Assembly (NCBI RefSeq): GCF_050948215.1
Contig: NW_027488884.1
Location: forward strand, 1-64,000
From: Halictus rubicundus
Lineage: Eukaryota > Arthropoda > Insecta > Hymenoptera > Halictidae
Direction: 5' to 3'
Length of the DNA stretch: 64,000 bases
Shown here: positions 40,560-55,400 of the stretch, piece by piece
Numbering within the stretch: position 1 is the stretch's first letter
Layout: every line of letters begins with the position of its first letter
The notes under the pieces: generated by a model
What the model saw: only the letters and a program-made list of their open reading frames with translations
Told to the model about the DNA's origin: nothing
The model's database searches: none
Made by a program: the position numbers and the translations under genes

Positions 40560-43500
40560 GATAGGATAGGATAGAGGATAGGATAGGATAGAGGATAGGA
40601 TAGGATTGAGGATAGGATAGGATAGAAGATAGGATAGGATATAGGATAGGATAGGATAGAGGATAGGATAGGATAGAGGATAGGATAGGATAGGATAGGA
40701 TAGAGGATAGGATAGGATAGAGGATAGGATAGGATAGAGGATAGGATAGGGGATTGGATAGGATAGAGGATAGGATAGGATAGAGGATAGGATAGGATAG
40801 AGGATAGGATAGGGTAGAGGATATGATAGGATAGAGTATGGGATAGGGAAGAGGATGGGATAGGATAGAGAATAGCGTAGGATAGATGATATTATAGGAT
40901 AGAGGATAGGATAGGATTCGATTGAGGATAGCATATTATAGAGGATAGGATAGAGTATAGGATAGAGGATTGGAAAGGATAGAGGATAGAGGATAGGATA
41001 GGATAGAGGATAGGATAGGATAGAGGATAGGATAGGATAGAGGATAGGATAGGATAGAGGATAGGATAGGATTGAGGATAGGATAGGATAGAAGATAGGA
41101 TAGGATATAGGATAGAATAGGATAGAGGATAGGATAGGATAGAGGATAGGATAGGATAGGATAGGATAGAGGATAGGATAGGATAGAGGATAGGATAGGG
41201 GATTGGATAGGATAGAGGATAGGATAGGATAGATGATAGGATATGATAGAGTATAGGATAGGGGATTGGATTGGATAGAGGCTAGGATAGGATAGAGGAT
41301 AGGATATAATACAGGATATGATTGGACAGAGGATAGGATATAATACAGGATATGATTGAACAGAGGATAGGATAGGATAGATGATATTATAGGATAGAGG
41401 AGAGGATAGGATAGAGGATACGATCTTATAGAGGATAGAATAGGATAGAGGAAAGGATAGGATAGTGGAAAGGATTGGATAGAGAATAGGATAGAGGATA
41501 GGATAGAGGATTGGATAGGATAGAGGATATTATAGGATAGAGGATAGGATATGATAGAGGATACGATATTATAGAGGATAGGATAGCGGATAGGATAGGA
41601 TGGAGTATAGGATGGAATTGAGGATAGGATAGGGTTGAGGATTGGATAGGATAGAGGATAGGATTGGATAGAGGATAGGATAGGGGATTGGATAGGATAG
41701 ACGAGAGGATAGGACAGGATAGCGGAAAGGATAGGATAGAGTATAGAATAGGATAGACGATATGATAGGAAAGATGATAGGATATGTTAGAGTATAGGAT
41801 AGGTGATTGGATAGGATAGAGGATAGGATAGGATAGAGAATGCTATAGGATAGAGGATAGGATAGGATAGAGGACAGGATAGGCTAGAGGATAGGATAGG
41901 ATAGAGGATAGGACACAGGATAGGGTAGGACAGAGGATAGGATAGGGTGGAGGATAGCATAGGAGAGATGATATGATGGGATAGAGGATAGTATAGGATA
42001 GAGGATAAGATATTATAGAGGATAGGATAGGGTAGAGTATAGGATAGGATAGTGGATATTATAGGATAGTGGATAGGATAGGATAGAGGATATGATAGGA
42101 TAGAGTATAGGATAGGGCAGAGTATGGGATAGGATAGAGGATACGATAGGATGGAGGATAGGATAGAGGATAGGATAGGAAAGAGGATAGGATAGGATAG
42201 AGGGTAGGATAGGATAGACGATAGGATAGGATTGAGGATAGGATAGAGGATAGGATAGAGGATAGGACAGGATAGAGGATAGGACAGGATAGAGGATAGG
42301 ATATCATAGAAGATAGGATAGGATTGAGTATAGGATAAGATAGAGGATAGGATACAGGATAAGGTAGGACAGAGGATAGGGTAGAGGATAGGATAGGATA
42401 GAGGATAGGATAGGATAGAGGATAGGATAGGATAGAGGATATGATAGGATAGATGATATTATAGGATAGAGGATAGGATAGAGGATAGGATAGAGGATAG
42501 GACAGGATAGAGGATAGGACAGGATAGAGGATAGGATAGCATAGAAGATAGGATAGGATTGAGTATAGGATGAGATAGAGGATAGGATACAGGATAGGGT
42601 AGGACAGAGGATAGGATAGGGTAGAGGATAGCATAGGATAGATGATATTATGGGATAGAGGATAGTATAGGATAGAGGACAGGATACGATAGAGTATAGG
42701 ATAGGATAGAGGATAGGATAGGATAGAGAATAGGATAGGAAAGAGGATAGGATAGGATAGTGGATAGGATAGGATAGAGGATATGATAGGATAGAGTATG
42801 GGATAGGGAAGAGGATGGGATAGGATAGAGAATAGCGTAGGATAGATGATATTATAGGATAGAGGATAGGATAGGATTCGATTGAGGATAGCATATGATA
42901 GAGGATAGGATATAGTATAGGATAGAGGATTGGAAAGGATAGAGGATAGAGGATAGGATAGGATAGAGGATAGGATAGGATAGAGGATAGGATAGGATTG
43001 AGGATAGGATAGGATAGAAGATAGGATAGGATATAGGATAGGATAGAAGATAGGATAGGATATAGGATAGGATAGGATAGAGGATAGGATAGGATAGAGG
43101 ATAGGATAGGATAGAGGATAGGATAGGATAGAGGATAGGATAGGATAGAGGATAGGATAGGATAGAGGATAGGATAGGATAGAGGATAAGATATTATAGA
43201 GGATAGGATAGGGTAGAGGATAGGATAGGATAGAGGATAGGATAGAGGATGGGATAGGATAGAGGATACGATAGGATAGAGGATAGGATAGAGGATAGGA
43301 TAGGATAGAGGATAGGATAGGATAGAGGATAGGATAGGATAGAGGATAGGATAGGATAGAGGATAGGATAGGATAGAAGATAGGATAGGATAGAGGATAG
43401 GATAGGATAGAGGATAGGATAGGATAAAGGATAGGATAGAACAGAGGATAGGATAGGATAGAGGATAGGATAGGTTAGAGGATAGTATAGGATAGACAAT

Positions 43501-46500
43501 AGGATAGGATATAGGACAGGATAGGATAGAGGATAGGATAGGATAGAGGATAGGATCGGATAGAGGATACGATAGGATTGAGGATAGGATAGGATAGAGG
43601 ATAAGTTAGGATAGAGGATAGGATAGGATACAGGATAGGATAGGATAGAGGATACGATAGGATGGTGGATAGGATAGGATACAGGATTGGATAGGTTAGA
43701 GGATAGGATAGGATAGGACAGAGGATACGATAGGATAGAGGGTAGGAGAGGATAGAGGATAGGATAGGTTAGAGGATAGTATAGGATAGACAATAGGATA
43801 GGATATAGGACAGGATAGGATAGAGGATAGGATAGGATAGAGGATAGGATAGGATAGGGGATAGGATAGGATAGGGGATAGGATAGGATTGAGGATAGGG
43901 TAGGTTAGAGGATAGGATAGGATAGGGGATAGGATAGGATTGAGGATAGGGTAGGTTAGAGGATAGTATAGGATAGGCAAGAGGATAGGATATAGGACAG
44001 GGTAGGATAGAAGATAGGATAGGATAGAGGATTGGATAGGATAGAGGATAGGATAGGATAGAGGATAGGATAGGATAGAGGATACAGGATACAGGATAGG
44101 ATAGGATAGAGGATAGGATAGAATAGAGGATAGGATCGGATAGAGGATACGATACGATTGAGGATAGGATAGGATAGAGGATAAGATAGGTTAGAGGATA
44201 GGATAGGATACAGGATGGGATAGGATAGAGGGTACGATAGGATAGAGGATAGGATAGTATAGAAAATAGGATAGGACAGAGGATATGATAGGATAGAGGA
44301 TAGGATAGAGGATACGATAGAGGATTGGATAGGATAGAGGATATTATATAATTGAAGATAGGATAGGATAGAGGATAGGATACGATAGAGGACAGGATAG
44401 GATAGAGGACAGGATAGGATAGAGGATAGTATAGGATAGAGTGTAGGATAGGATAGAGGACAGGGTAGGATAGAGGATAGTATTGGATAGACTATAGGAT
44501 AGGATAGAGGACAGGATAGTATAGAGGATAGGATATGATAGAGGATAGGATAGGATAGAGGATAGGATAGGATAGAGGACAGGATAGGGTAGAGGACAGG
44601 ATAGGATAGAGAATAGGATAGTATAGAAAATAGGATAGAACAGAGGATAGGATAGGATAGAGGAAAGGATAGGATAGAGGACATGATAGGATAGAGGACA
44701 GGATAGGATAGAGGATAGGATAGTATAGAAAATAGGATAGGACAGAGGATAGGATAGGATAGAGGATAGGATAGAGGATACGATAGAGGATTGGATAGGA
44801 TAGAGGATATTATATAATTGAAGATAGGATAGGATAGAGGATAGGATAGGATAGAGGACAGAATAGTATAGAGGATAGGATAGAGGATAGGATAGGATAG
44901 AGGATAGGATAGGATAGAGGACAGGATAGGGTAGAGGACAGGATAGGATAGAGAATAGGATAGTATAGAAAATAGGATAGGACAGAGGATAGGATAGGAT
45001 AGAGGAAAGGATAGGATAGAGGACATGATAGGATAGAGGACAGGATAGGATAGAGGATAGGATAGTATAGAAAATAGGATAGGACAGAGGATAGGATAGG
45101 ATAGAGGATAGGATAGAGGATACGATAGAGGATTGGATAGGATAGAGGATATTATATAATTGAAGATAGGATAGGATAGAGGATAGGATAGGATAGAGAA
45201 TGCTATAGGATAGAGGATAGGATAGGATAGAGGACAGGATAGGCTAGAGGATAGGATAGGATAGAGGATAGGACACAGGATAGGGTAGGACAGAGGATAG
45301 GATAGGGTGGAGGATAGCATAGGAGAGATGATATGATGGGATAGAGGATAGTATAGGATAGAGGATAAGATATTATAGAGGATAGGATAGGATAGTGGAT
45401 ATTATAGGATAGTGGATAGGATAGGATAGAGGATATGATAGGATAGAGTATAGGATAGGGCAGAGTATGGGATAGGATAGAGGATACGATAGGATGGAGG
45501 ATAGGATAGAGGATAGGATAGGAAAGAGGATAGGATAGGATAGAGGGTAGGATAGGATAGACGATAGGATAGGATTGAGGATAGGATAGAGGATAGGATA
45601 GAGGATAGGACAGGATAGAGGATAGGACAGGATAGAGGATAGGATATCATAGAAGATAGGATAGGATTGAGTATAGGATAAGATAGAGGATGGGATACAG
45701 GATAGGGTAGGACAGAGGATAGGGTAGAGGATAGGATAGGATAGAGGATAGGATAGGATAGAGGATAGGATAGGATTGAGGATAGGATAGGATAGAAGAT
45801 AGGATTGGATATAGGATAGGATAGGATAGAGGATAGGATAGGATAGAGGATAGGATAGGATAGGATAGGATAGGATAGAGGATAGGATAGGATAGAGGAT
45901 AGGATAGGATAGAGGATAGGATAGGATAGAGGATAGGATGGGATAGAGGATAGGATAGGATAGAGGATAGGATAGGATAGAGGATAGGATAGGGGATTGG
46001 ATAGGATAGAGGATAGGATAGGATAGAGGATAGGATAGGATAGAGGATAGGATAGGATAGAGGATATGATAGGATAGATGATATTATAGGATAGAGGATA
46101 GGATAGAGGATAGGATAGAGGATAGGACAGGATAGAGGATAGGACAGGATAGAGGATAGGATAGCATAGAAGATAGGATAGGATTGAGTATAGGATGAGA
46201 TAGAGGATAGGATACAGGATAGGGTAGGACAGAGGATAGGATAGGGTAGAGGATAGCATAGGATAGATGATATTATGGGATAGAGGATAGTATAGGATAG
46301 AGGATAGGATAGCATGGAGGATAGGATAGGATTAAGGATAGGATAGGATAGAGGATAGGATAGGATAGAGGATAGGAAATGATAGAGGATAGGATAGGAT
46401 AGAGGATAGGATAAAGGATTGGATAGGATAGAGGACAGGATACGATAGAGTATAGGATAGGATAGAGGATAGGATAGGATAGAGAATAGGATAGGAAAGA

Positions 46501-47990
46501 GGATAGGATAGGATAGTGGATAGGATAGGATAGAGGATATGATAGGATAGAGTATGGGATAGGGAAGAGGATGGGATAGGATAGAGAATAGCGTAGGATA
46601 GATGATATTATAGGATAGAGGATAGGATAGGATTCGATTGAGGATAGCATATGATAGAGGATAGGATATAGTATAGGATAGAGGATTGGAAAGGATAGAG
46701 GATAGAGGATAGGATAGGATAGAGGATAGGATAGGATAGAGGATAGGATAGGATTGAGGATAGGATAGGATAGAAGATAGGATAGGATATAGGATAGGAT
46801 AGAAGATAGGATAGGATATAGGATAGGATAGGATAGAGGATAGGATAGGATAGAGGATAGGATAGGATAGAGGATAGGATAGGATAGAGGATAGGATAGG
46901 ATAGAGGATAGGATAGGATAGAGGATAAGATATTATAGAGGATAGGATAGGGTAGAGGATAGGATAGGATAGAGGATAGGATAGAGGATGGGATAGGATA
47001 GAGGATACGATAGGATAGAGGATAGGATAGAGGATAGGATAGGATAGAGGATAGGATAGGATAGAGGATAGGATAGGATAGAGGATAGGATAGGATAGAG
47101 GATAGGATAGGATAGAAGATAGGATAGGATAGAGGATAGGATAGGATAGAGGATAGGATAGGATAAAGGATAGGATAGAACAGAGGATAGGATAGGATAG
47201 AGGATAGGATAGGTTAGAGGATAGTATAGGATAGACAATAGGATAGGATATAGGACAGGATAGGATAGAGGATAGGATAGGATAGAGGATAGGATCGGAT
47301 AGAGGATACGATAGGATTGAGGATAGGATAGGATAGAGGATAAGTTAGGATAGAGGATAGGATAGGATACAGGATAGGATAGGATAGAGGATACGATAGG
47401 ATGGTGGATAGTATAGGATACAGGATTGGATAGGTTAGAGGATAGGATAGGATAGGACAGAGGATACGATAGGATAGAGGGTAGGAGAGGATAGAGGATA
47501 GGATAGGTTAGAGGATAGTATAGGATAGACAATAGGATAGGATATAGGACAGGATAGGATAGAGGATAGGATAGGATAGAGGATAGGATAGGATAGGGGA
47601 TAGGATAGGATAGGGGATAGGATAGGATTGAGGATAGGGTAGGTTAGAGGATAGGATAGGATAGGGGATAGGATAGGATTGAGGATAGGGTAGGTTAGAG
47701 GATAGTATAGGATAGGCAAGAGGATAGGATATAGGACAGGGTAGGATAGAAGATAGGATAGGATAGAGGATTGGATAGGATAGAGGATAGGATAGGATAG
47801 AGGATAGGATAGGATAGAGGATACAGGATACAGGATAGGATAGGATAGAGGATACTATAGAATAGAGGATAGGATCGGATAGAGGATACGATACGATTGA
47901 GGATAGGATAGGATAGAGGATAAGATAGGTTAGAGGATAGGATAGGATACAGGATGGGATAGGATAGAGGGTACGATAGGATAGAGGATA
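40560..47990 (+). repeat. Domain IV large block, copy 1
   Basis: About 7.4 kb is repeated at 49,416-57,211 with an offset that changes only in steps. It is 8,856 bp at ATTGAG 40,605/49,461, 8,873 at GATATAATAC 41,312/50,185 and at AGTGGAT 42,051/50,924, and 8,638 from about 42,541 through 45,320. It is 8,655 from about 45,390 to 46,650, then 9,225 to about 47,990. The steps are 17 bp twice (one basic unit each), a 235-bp local duplication at about 42,304-42,538 present only here, and a 570-bp duplication present only in copy 2. Marker variants include GAATAGCGTAGG, GAATGCTATAGG and GAAAATAGG. Confidence 0.85.
42660..45000 (+). repeat. 2.3-kb duplication, 3,739-bp offset, left copy
   Basis: GTATAGAAAATAGG at 44,257/47,996 and 44,621/48,360, GAATAGTATAG at 44,861/48,600, and the ATTATATAAT-bearing units at 44,340/48,079 and 44,806/48,545 are all 3,739 bp apart. 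The event lies inside the larger 8.6-9.2-kb duplication. The 8,638-bp copy of this segment is near-identical, for example over about 1.36 kb at 43,956-45,320 and 52,594-53,958. Confidence 0.83.
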
Positions 47991-48740
47991 GGATAGTATA
48001 GAAAATAGGATAGGACAGAGGATAGGATAGGATAGAGGATAGGATAGAGGATACGATAGAGGATTGGATAGGATAGAGGATATTATATAATTGAAGATAG
48101 GATAGGATAGAGGATAGGATACGATAGAGGACAGGATAGGATAGAGGACAGGATAGGATAGAGGATAGTATAGGATAGAGTGTAGGATAGGATAGAGGAC
48201 AGGGTAGGATAGAGGATAGTATTGGATAGACTATAGGATAGGATAGAGGACAGGATAGGATAGAGGATAGGATATGATAGAGGATAGGATAGGATAGAGG
48301 ATAGGATAGGATAGAGGACAGGATAGGGTAGAGGACAGGATAGGATAGAGAATAGGATAGTATAGAAAATAGGATAGAACAGAGGATAGGATAGGATAGA
48401 GGAAAGGATAGGATAGAGGACATGATAGGATAGAGGACAGGATAGGATAGAGGATAGGATAGTATAGAAAATAGGATAGGACAGAGGATAGGATAGGATA
48501 GAGGATAGGATAGAGGATACGATAGAGGATTGGATAGGATAGAGGATATTATATAATTGAAGATAGGATAGGATAGAGGATAGGATAGGATAGAGGACAG
48601 AATAGTATAGAGGATAGGATAGAGGATAGGATAGGATAGAGGATAGGATAGGATAGAGGACAGGATAGGGTAGAGGACAGGATAGGATAGAGAATAGGAT
48701 AGTATAGAAAATAGGATAGGACAGAGGATAGGATAGGATA
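46400..48740 (+). repeat. 2.3-kb duplication, 3,739-bp offset, right copy
   Basis: This is the partner of 42,660-45,000. Private changes include GGTGGATAGTATAGG near 47,402 where the left copy has GGTGGATAGGATAGG; the same private change occurs near 56,629. That links this segment to the 56-kb copy and fixes its order of descent. Confidence 0.82.
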
Positions 48741-49415
48741 GAGGATAGGATAGAGGATACGATAGAGGATTGGATAGGATAGAGGATATTATATAATTGA
48801 AGATAGGATAGGATAGAGGATAGGATAGGATAGAGGACAGAATAGTATAGAGGATAGGATAGAGAATAGGATAAGATAGAGGATAGGATAGGGTAGAGGA
48901 TACGATACGATTGAGGATAGGATAGGATAGAGGATAAGATAGGATAGAGGATAGGATAGGATACAGGATGGGATAGGATAGAGGGTACGATAGGATAGAG
49001 GATAGGATAGTATAGAAAATAGGATAGGACAGAGGATAGGATAGGATAGAGGATAGGATAGAGGATACGATAGAGGATTGGATAGGATAGAGGATATTAT
49101 ATAATTGAAGATAGGATAGGATAGAGGATAGGATACGATAGAGGACAGGATAGGATAGAGTACAGGATAGGATAGAGGATAGTATAGGATAGAGTATAGG
49201 ATAGGATAGAGGACAGGGTAGGATAGAGGATAGTATAGGATAGACTATAGGATAGGATAGAGGACAGGATAGGATAGAGGATAGGATAGGATAGAGGATA
49301 GGATAGGATAGAGGATAGGATAGGATAGAGGACAGGATAGGGTAGAGGACAGGATAGGATAGAGAATAGGATAGTATAGAAAATAGGATAGGACAGAGGA
49401 TAGGATAGGATAGAG

Positions 49416-52400
49416 GAAAGGATACGATAGAGGATTGGATAGGATAGAGGATAGGATAGGATTGAGGATAGGATAGGATAGAAGATAGGATAGGATATAG
49501 GATAGGATAGGATAGAGGATAGGATAGGATAGAGGATAGGATAGGATAGGATAGGATAGAGGATAGGATAGGATAGAGGATAGGATAGGATAGAGGATAG
49601 GATAGGGGATTGGATAGGATAGAGGATAGGATAGGATAGAGGATAGGATAGGATAGAGGATAGGATAGGATAGAGGATATGATAGGATAGAGTATGGGAT
49701 AGGGAAGAGGATGGGATAGGATAGAGAATAGCGTAGGATAGATGATATTATAGGATAGAGGATAGGATAGGATTCGATTGAGGATAGCATATTATAGAGG
49801 ATAGGATAGAGTATAGGATAGAGGATTGGAAAGGATAGAGGATAGAGGATAGGATAGGATAGAGGATAGGATAGGATAGAGGATAGGATAGGATAGAGGA
49901 TAGGATAGGATAGAGGATAGGATAGGATTGAGGATAGGATAGGATAGAAGATAGGATAGGATATAGGATAGAATAGGATAGAGGATAGGATAGGATAGAG
50001 GATAGGATAGGATAGGATAGGATAGAGGATAGGATAGGATAGAGGATAGGATAGGATAGAGGATAGGATAGGGGATTGGATAGGATAGAGGATAGGATAG
50101 GATAGATGATAGGATATGATAGAGTATAGGATAGGGGATTGGATTGGATAGAGGCTAGGATAGGATAGAGGATAGGATATAATACAGGATATGATTGGAC
50201 AGAGGATAGGATATAATACAGGATATGATTGAACAGAGGATAGGATAGGATAGATGATATTATAGGATAGAGGACAGGATAGGATAGAGGATACGATCTT
50301 ATAGAGGATAGAATAGGATAGAGGAAAGGATAGGATAGTGGAAAGGATTGGATAGAGAATAGGATAGAGGATAGGATAGAGGATTGGATAGGATAGAGGA
50401 TATTATAGGATAGAGGATAGGATATGATAGAGGATACGATATTATAGAGGATAGGATAGCGGATAGGATAGGATGGAGTATAGGATGGAATTGAGGATAG
50501 GATAGGGTTGAGGATTGGATAGGATAGAGGATAGGATTGGATAGAGGATAGGATAGGGGATTGGATAGGATAGACGAGAGGATAGGACAGGATAGCGGAA
50601 AGGATAGGATAGAGTATAGAATAGGATAGACGATATGATAGGAAAGATGATAGGATATGTTAGAGTATAGGATAGGTGATTGGATAGGATAGAGGATAGG
50701 ATAGGATAGAGAATGCTATAGGATAGAGGATAGGATAGGATAGAGGACAGGATAGGCTAGAGGATAGGATAGGATAGAGGATAGGACACAGGATAGGGTA
50801 GGACAGAGGATAGGATAGGGTGGAGGATAGCATAGGAGAGATGATATGATGGGATAGAGGATAGTATAGGATAGAGGATAAGATATTATAGAGGATAGGA
50901 TAGGGTAGAGTATAGGATAGGATAGTGGATATTATAGGATAGTGGATAGGATAGGATAGAGGATATGATAGGATAGAGTATAGGATAGGGCAGAGTATGG
51001 GATAGGATAGAGGATACGATAGGATGGAGGATAGGATAGAGGATAGGATAGGAAAGAGGATAGGATAGGATAGAGGGTAGGATAGGATAGACGATAGGAT
51101 AGGATTGAGGATAGGATAGAGGATAGGATAGAGGATAGGACAGGATAGAGGATAGGACAGGATAGAGGATAGGATATCATAGAAGATAGGATAGGATTGA
51201 GTATAGGATGAGATAGAGGATAGGATACAGGATAGGGTAGGACAGAGGATAGGATAGGGTAGAGGATAGCATAGGATAGATGATATTATGGGATAGAGGA
51301 TAGTATAGGATAGAGGACAGGATACGATAGAGTATAGGATAGGATAGAGGATAGGATAGGATAGAGAATAGGATAGGAAAGAGGATAGGATAGGATAGTG
51401 GATAGGATAGGATAGAGGATATGATAGGATAGAGTATGGGATAGGGAAGAGGATGGGATAGGATAGAGAATAGCGTAGGATAGATGATATTATAGGATAG
51501 AGGATAGGATAGGATTCGATTGAGGATAGCATATGATAGAGGATAGGATATAGTATAGGATAGAGGATTGGAAAGGATAGAGGATAGAGGATAGGATAGG
51601 ATAGAGGATAGGATAGGATAGAGGATAGGATAGGATTGAGGATAGGATAGGATAGAAGATAGGATAGGATATAGGATAGGATAGAAGATAGGATAGGATA
51701 TAGGATAGGATAGGATAGAGGATAGGATAGGATAGAGGATAGGATAGGATAGAGGATAGGATAGGATAGAGGATAGGATAGGATAGAGGATAGGATAGGA
51801 TAGAGGATAGGATAGGATAGAGGATAAGATATTATAGAGGATAGGATAGGGTAGAGGATAGGATAGGATAGAGGATAGGATAGAGGATGGGATAGGATAG
51901 AGGATACGATAGGATAGAGGATAGGATAGAGGATAGGATAGGATAGAGGATAGGATAGGATAGAGGATAGGATAGGATAGAGGATAGGATAGGATAGAGG
52001 ATAGGATAGGATAGAAGATAGGATAGGATAGAGGATAGGATAGGATAGAGGATAGGATAGGATAAAGGATAGGATAGAACAGAGGATAGGATAGGATAGA
52101 GGATAGGATAGGTTAGAGGATAGTATAGGATAGACAATAGGATAGGATATAGGACAGGATAGGATAGAGGATAGGATAGGATAGAGGATAGGATCGGATA
52201 GAGGATACGATAGGATTGAGGATAGGATAGGATAGAGGATAAGTTAGGATAGAGGATAGGATAGGATACAGGATAGGATAGGATAGAGGATACGATAGGA
52301 TGGTGGATAGGATAGGATACAGGATTGGATAGGTTAGAGGATAGGATAGGATAGGACAGAGGATACGATAGGATAGAGGGTAGGAGAGGATAGAGGGTAG

Positions 52401-55400
52401 GATAGGTTAGAGGATAGTATAGGATAGACAATAGGATAGGATATAGGACAGGATAGGATAGAGGATAGGATAGGATAGAGGATAGGATAGGATAGGGGAT
52501 AGGATAGGATAGGGGATAGGATAGGATTGAGGATAGGGTAGGTTAGAGGATAGGATAGGATAGGGGATAGGATAGGATTGAGGATAGGGTAGGTTAGAGG
52601 ATAGTATAGGATAGGCAAGAGGATAGGATATAGGACAGGGTAGGATAGAAGATAGGATAGGATAGAGGATTGGATAGGATAGAGGATAGGATAGGATAGA
52701 GGATAGGATAGGATAGAGGATACAGGATACAGGATAGGATAGGATAGAGGATAGGATAGAATAGAGGATAGGATCGGATAGAGGATACGATACGATTGAG
52801 GATAGGATAGGATAGAGGATAAGATAGGTTAGAGGATAGGATAGGATACAGGATGGGATAGGATAGAGGGTACGATAGGATAGAGGATAGGATAGTATAG
52901 AAAATAGGATAGGACAGAGGATAGGATAGGATAGAGGATAGGATAGAGGATACGATAGAGGATTGGATAGGATAGAGGATATTATATAATTGAAGATAGG
53001 ATAGGATAGAGGATAGGATACGATAGAGGACAGGATAGGATAGAGGACAGGATAGGATAGAGGATAGTATAGGATAGAGTGTAGGATAGGATAGAGGACA
53101 GGGTAGGATAGAGGATAGTATTGGATAGACTATAGGATAGGATAGAGGACAGGATAGTATAGAGGATAGGATATGATAGAGGATAGGATAGGATAGAGGA
53201 TAGGATAGGATAGAGGACAGGATAGGGTAGAGGACAGGATAGGATAGAGAATAGGATAGTATAGAAAATAGGATAGAACAGAGGATAGGATAGGATAGAG
53301 GAAAGGATAGGATAGAGGACATGATAGGATAGAGGACAGGATAGGATAGAGGATAGGATAGTATAGAAAATAGGATAGGACAGAGGATAGGATAGGATAG
53401 AGGATAGGATAGAGGATACGATAGAGGATTGGATAGGATAGAGGATATTATATAATTGAAGATAGGATAGGATAGAGGATAGGATAGGATAGAGGACAGA
53501 ATAGTATAGAGGATAGGATAGAGGATAGGATAGGATAGAGGATAGGATAGGATAGAGGACAGGATAGGGTAGAGGACAGGATAGGATAGAGAATAGGATA
53601 GTATAGAAAATAGGATAGGACAGAGGATAGGATAGGATAGAGGAAAGGATAGGATAGAGGACATGATAGGATAGAGGACAGGATAGGATAGAGGATAGGA
53701 TAGTATAGAAAATAGGATAGGACAGAGGATAGGATAGGATAGAGGATAGGATAGAGGATACGATAGAGGATTGGATAGGATAGAGGATATTATATAATTG
53801 AAGATAGGATAGGATAGAGGATAGGATAGGATAGAGAATGCTATAGGATAGAGGATAGGATAGGATAGAGGACAGGATAGGCTAGAGGATAGGATAGGAT
53901 AGATGATAGGACACAGGATAGGGTAGGACAGAGGATAGGATAGGGTGGAGGATAGCATAGGAGAGATGATATGATGGGATAGAGGATAGTATAGGATAGA
54001 GGATAAGATATTATAGAGGATAGGATAGGGTAGAGTATAGGATAGGATAGTGGATATTATAGGATAGTGGATAGGATAGGATAGAGGATATGATAGGATA
54101 GAGTATAGGATAGGGCAGAGTATGGGATAGGATAGAGGATACGATAGGATGGAGGATAGGATAGAGGATAGGATAGGAAAGAGGATAGGATAGGATAGAG
54201 GGTAGGATAGGATAGACGATAGGATAGGATTGAGGATAGGATAGAGGATAGGATAGAGGATAGGACAGGATAGAGGATAGGACAGGATAGAGGATAGGAT
54301 ATCATAGAAGATAGGATAGGATTGAGTATAGGATAAGATAGAGGATAGGATACAGGATAGGGTAGGACAGAGGATAGGGTAGAGGATAGGATAGGATAGA
54401 GGATAGGATAGGATAGAGGATAGGATAGGATTGAGGATAGGATAGGATAGAAGATAGGATTGGATATAGGATAGGATAGGATAGAGGATAGGATAGGATA
54501 GAGGATAGGATAGGATAGGATAGGATAGGATAGAGGATAGGATAGGATAGAGGATAGGATAGGATAGAGGATAGGATAGGATAGAGGATAGGATGGGATA
54601 GAGGATAGGATAGGATAGAGGATAGGATAGGATAGAGGATAGGATAGGGGATTGGATAGGATAGAGGATAGGATAGGATAGAGGATAGGATAGGATAGAG
54701 GATAGGATAGGATAGAGGATATGATAGGATAGATGATATTATAGGATAGAGGATAGGATAGAGGATAGGATAGAGGATAGGACAGGATAGAGGATAGGAC
54801 AGGATAGAGGATAGGATAGCATAGAAGATAGGATAGGATTGAGTATAGGATGAGATAGAGGATAGGATACAGGATAGGGTAGGACAGAGGATAGGATAGG
54901 GTAGAGGATAGCATAGGATAGATGATATTATGGGATAGAGGATAGTATAGGATAGAGGATAGGATAGCATGGAGGATAGGATAGGATTAAGGATAGGATA
55001 GGATAGAGGATAGGATAGGATAGAGGATAGGAAATGATAGAGGATAGGATAGGATAGAGGATAGGATAAAGGATTGGATAGGATAGAGGACAGGATACGA
55101 TAGAGTATAGGATAGGATAGAGGATAGGATAGGATAGAGAATAGGATAGGAAAGAGGATAGGATAGGATAGTGGATAGGATAGGATAGAGGATATGATAG
55201 GATAGAGTATGGGATAGGGAAGAGGATGGGATAGGATAGAGAATAGCGTAGGATAGATGATATTATAGGATAGAGGATAGGATAGGATTCGATTGAGGAT
55301 AGCATATGATAGAGGATAGGATATAGTATAGGATAGAGGATTGGAAAGGATAGAGGATAGAGGATAGGATAGGATAGAGGATAGGATAGGATAGAGGATA

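Larger units (their letters stand above)
32050..40560 (+). repeat. Satellite domain III
   Basis: New markers appear: GATATTGCAGGATAG (32,142 and 37,127), GATACGGGATTAG, AGCACAGACAATAGG, GGAAAGGGGATAGG, GAAAAGGTTAGG (33,960 and 34,773) and GATCGAGTATTGG. Point variation is denser here than in other domains, with few long consensus runs, suggesting an older or less homogenised part of the array. A piece with domain II markers (CGGAAAGG, AAGTTAGAGG) is embedded near 33,530-33,680 and again near 38,440-38,520. Confidence 0.78.

Noticed and set aside
44340..44357. TATA box of a promoter at TATATAA.
   Set aside because: It occurs inside a copied satellite variant with no initiator, gene or transcript evidence; kept only as a motif finding.
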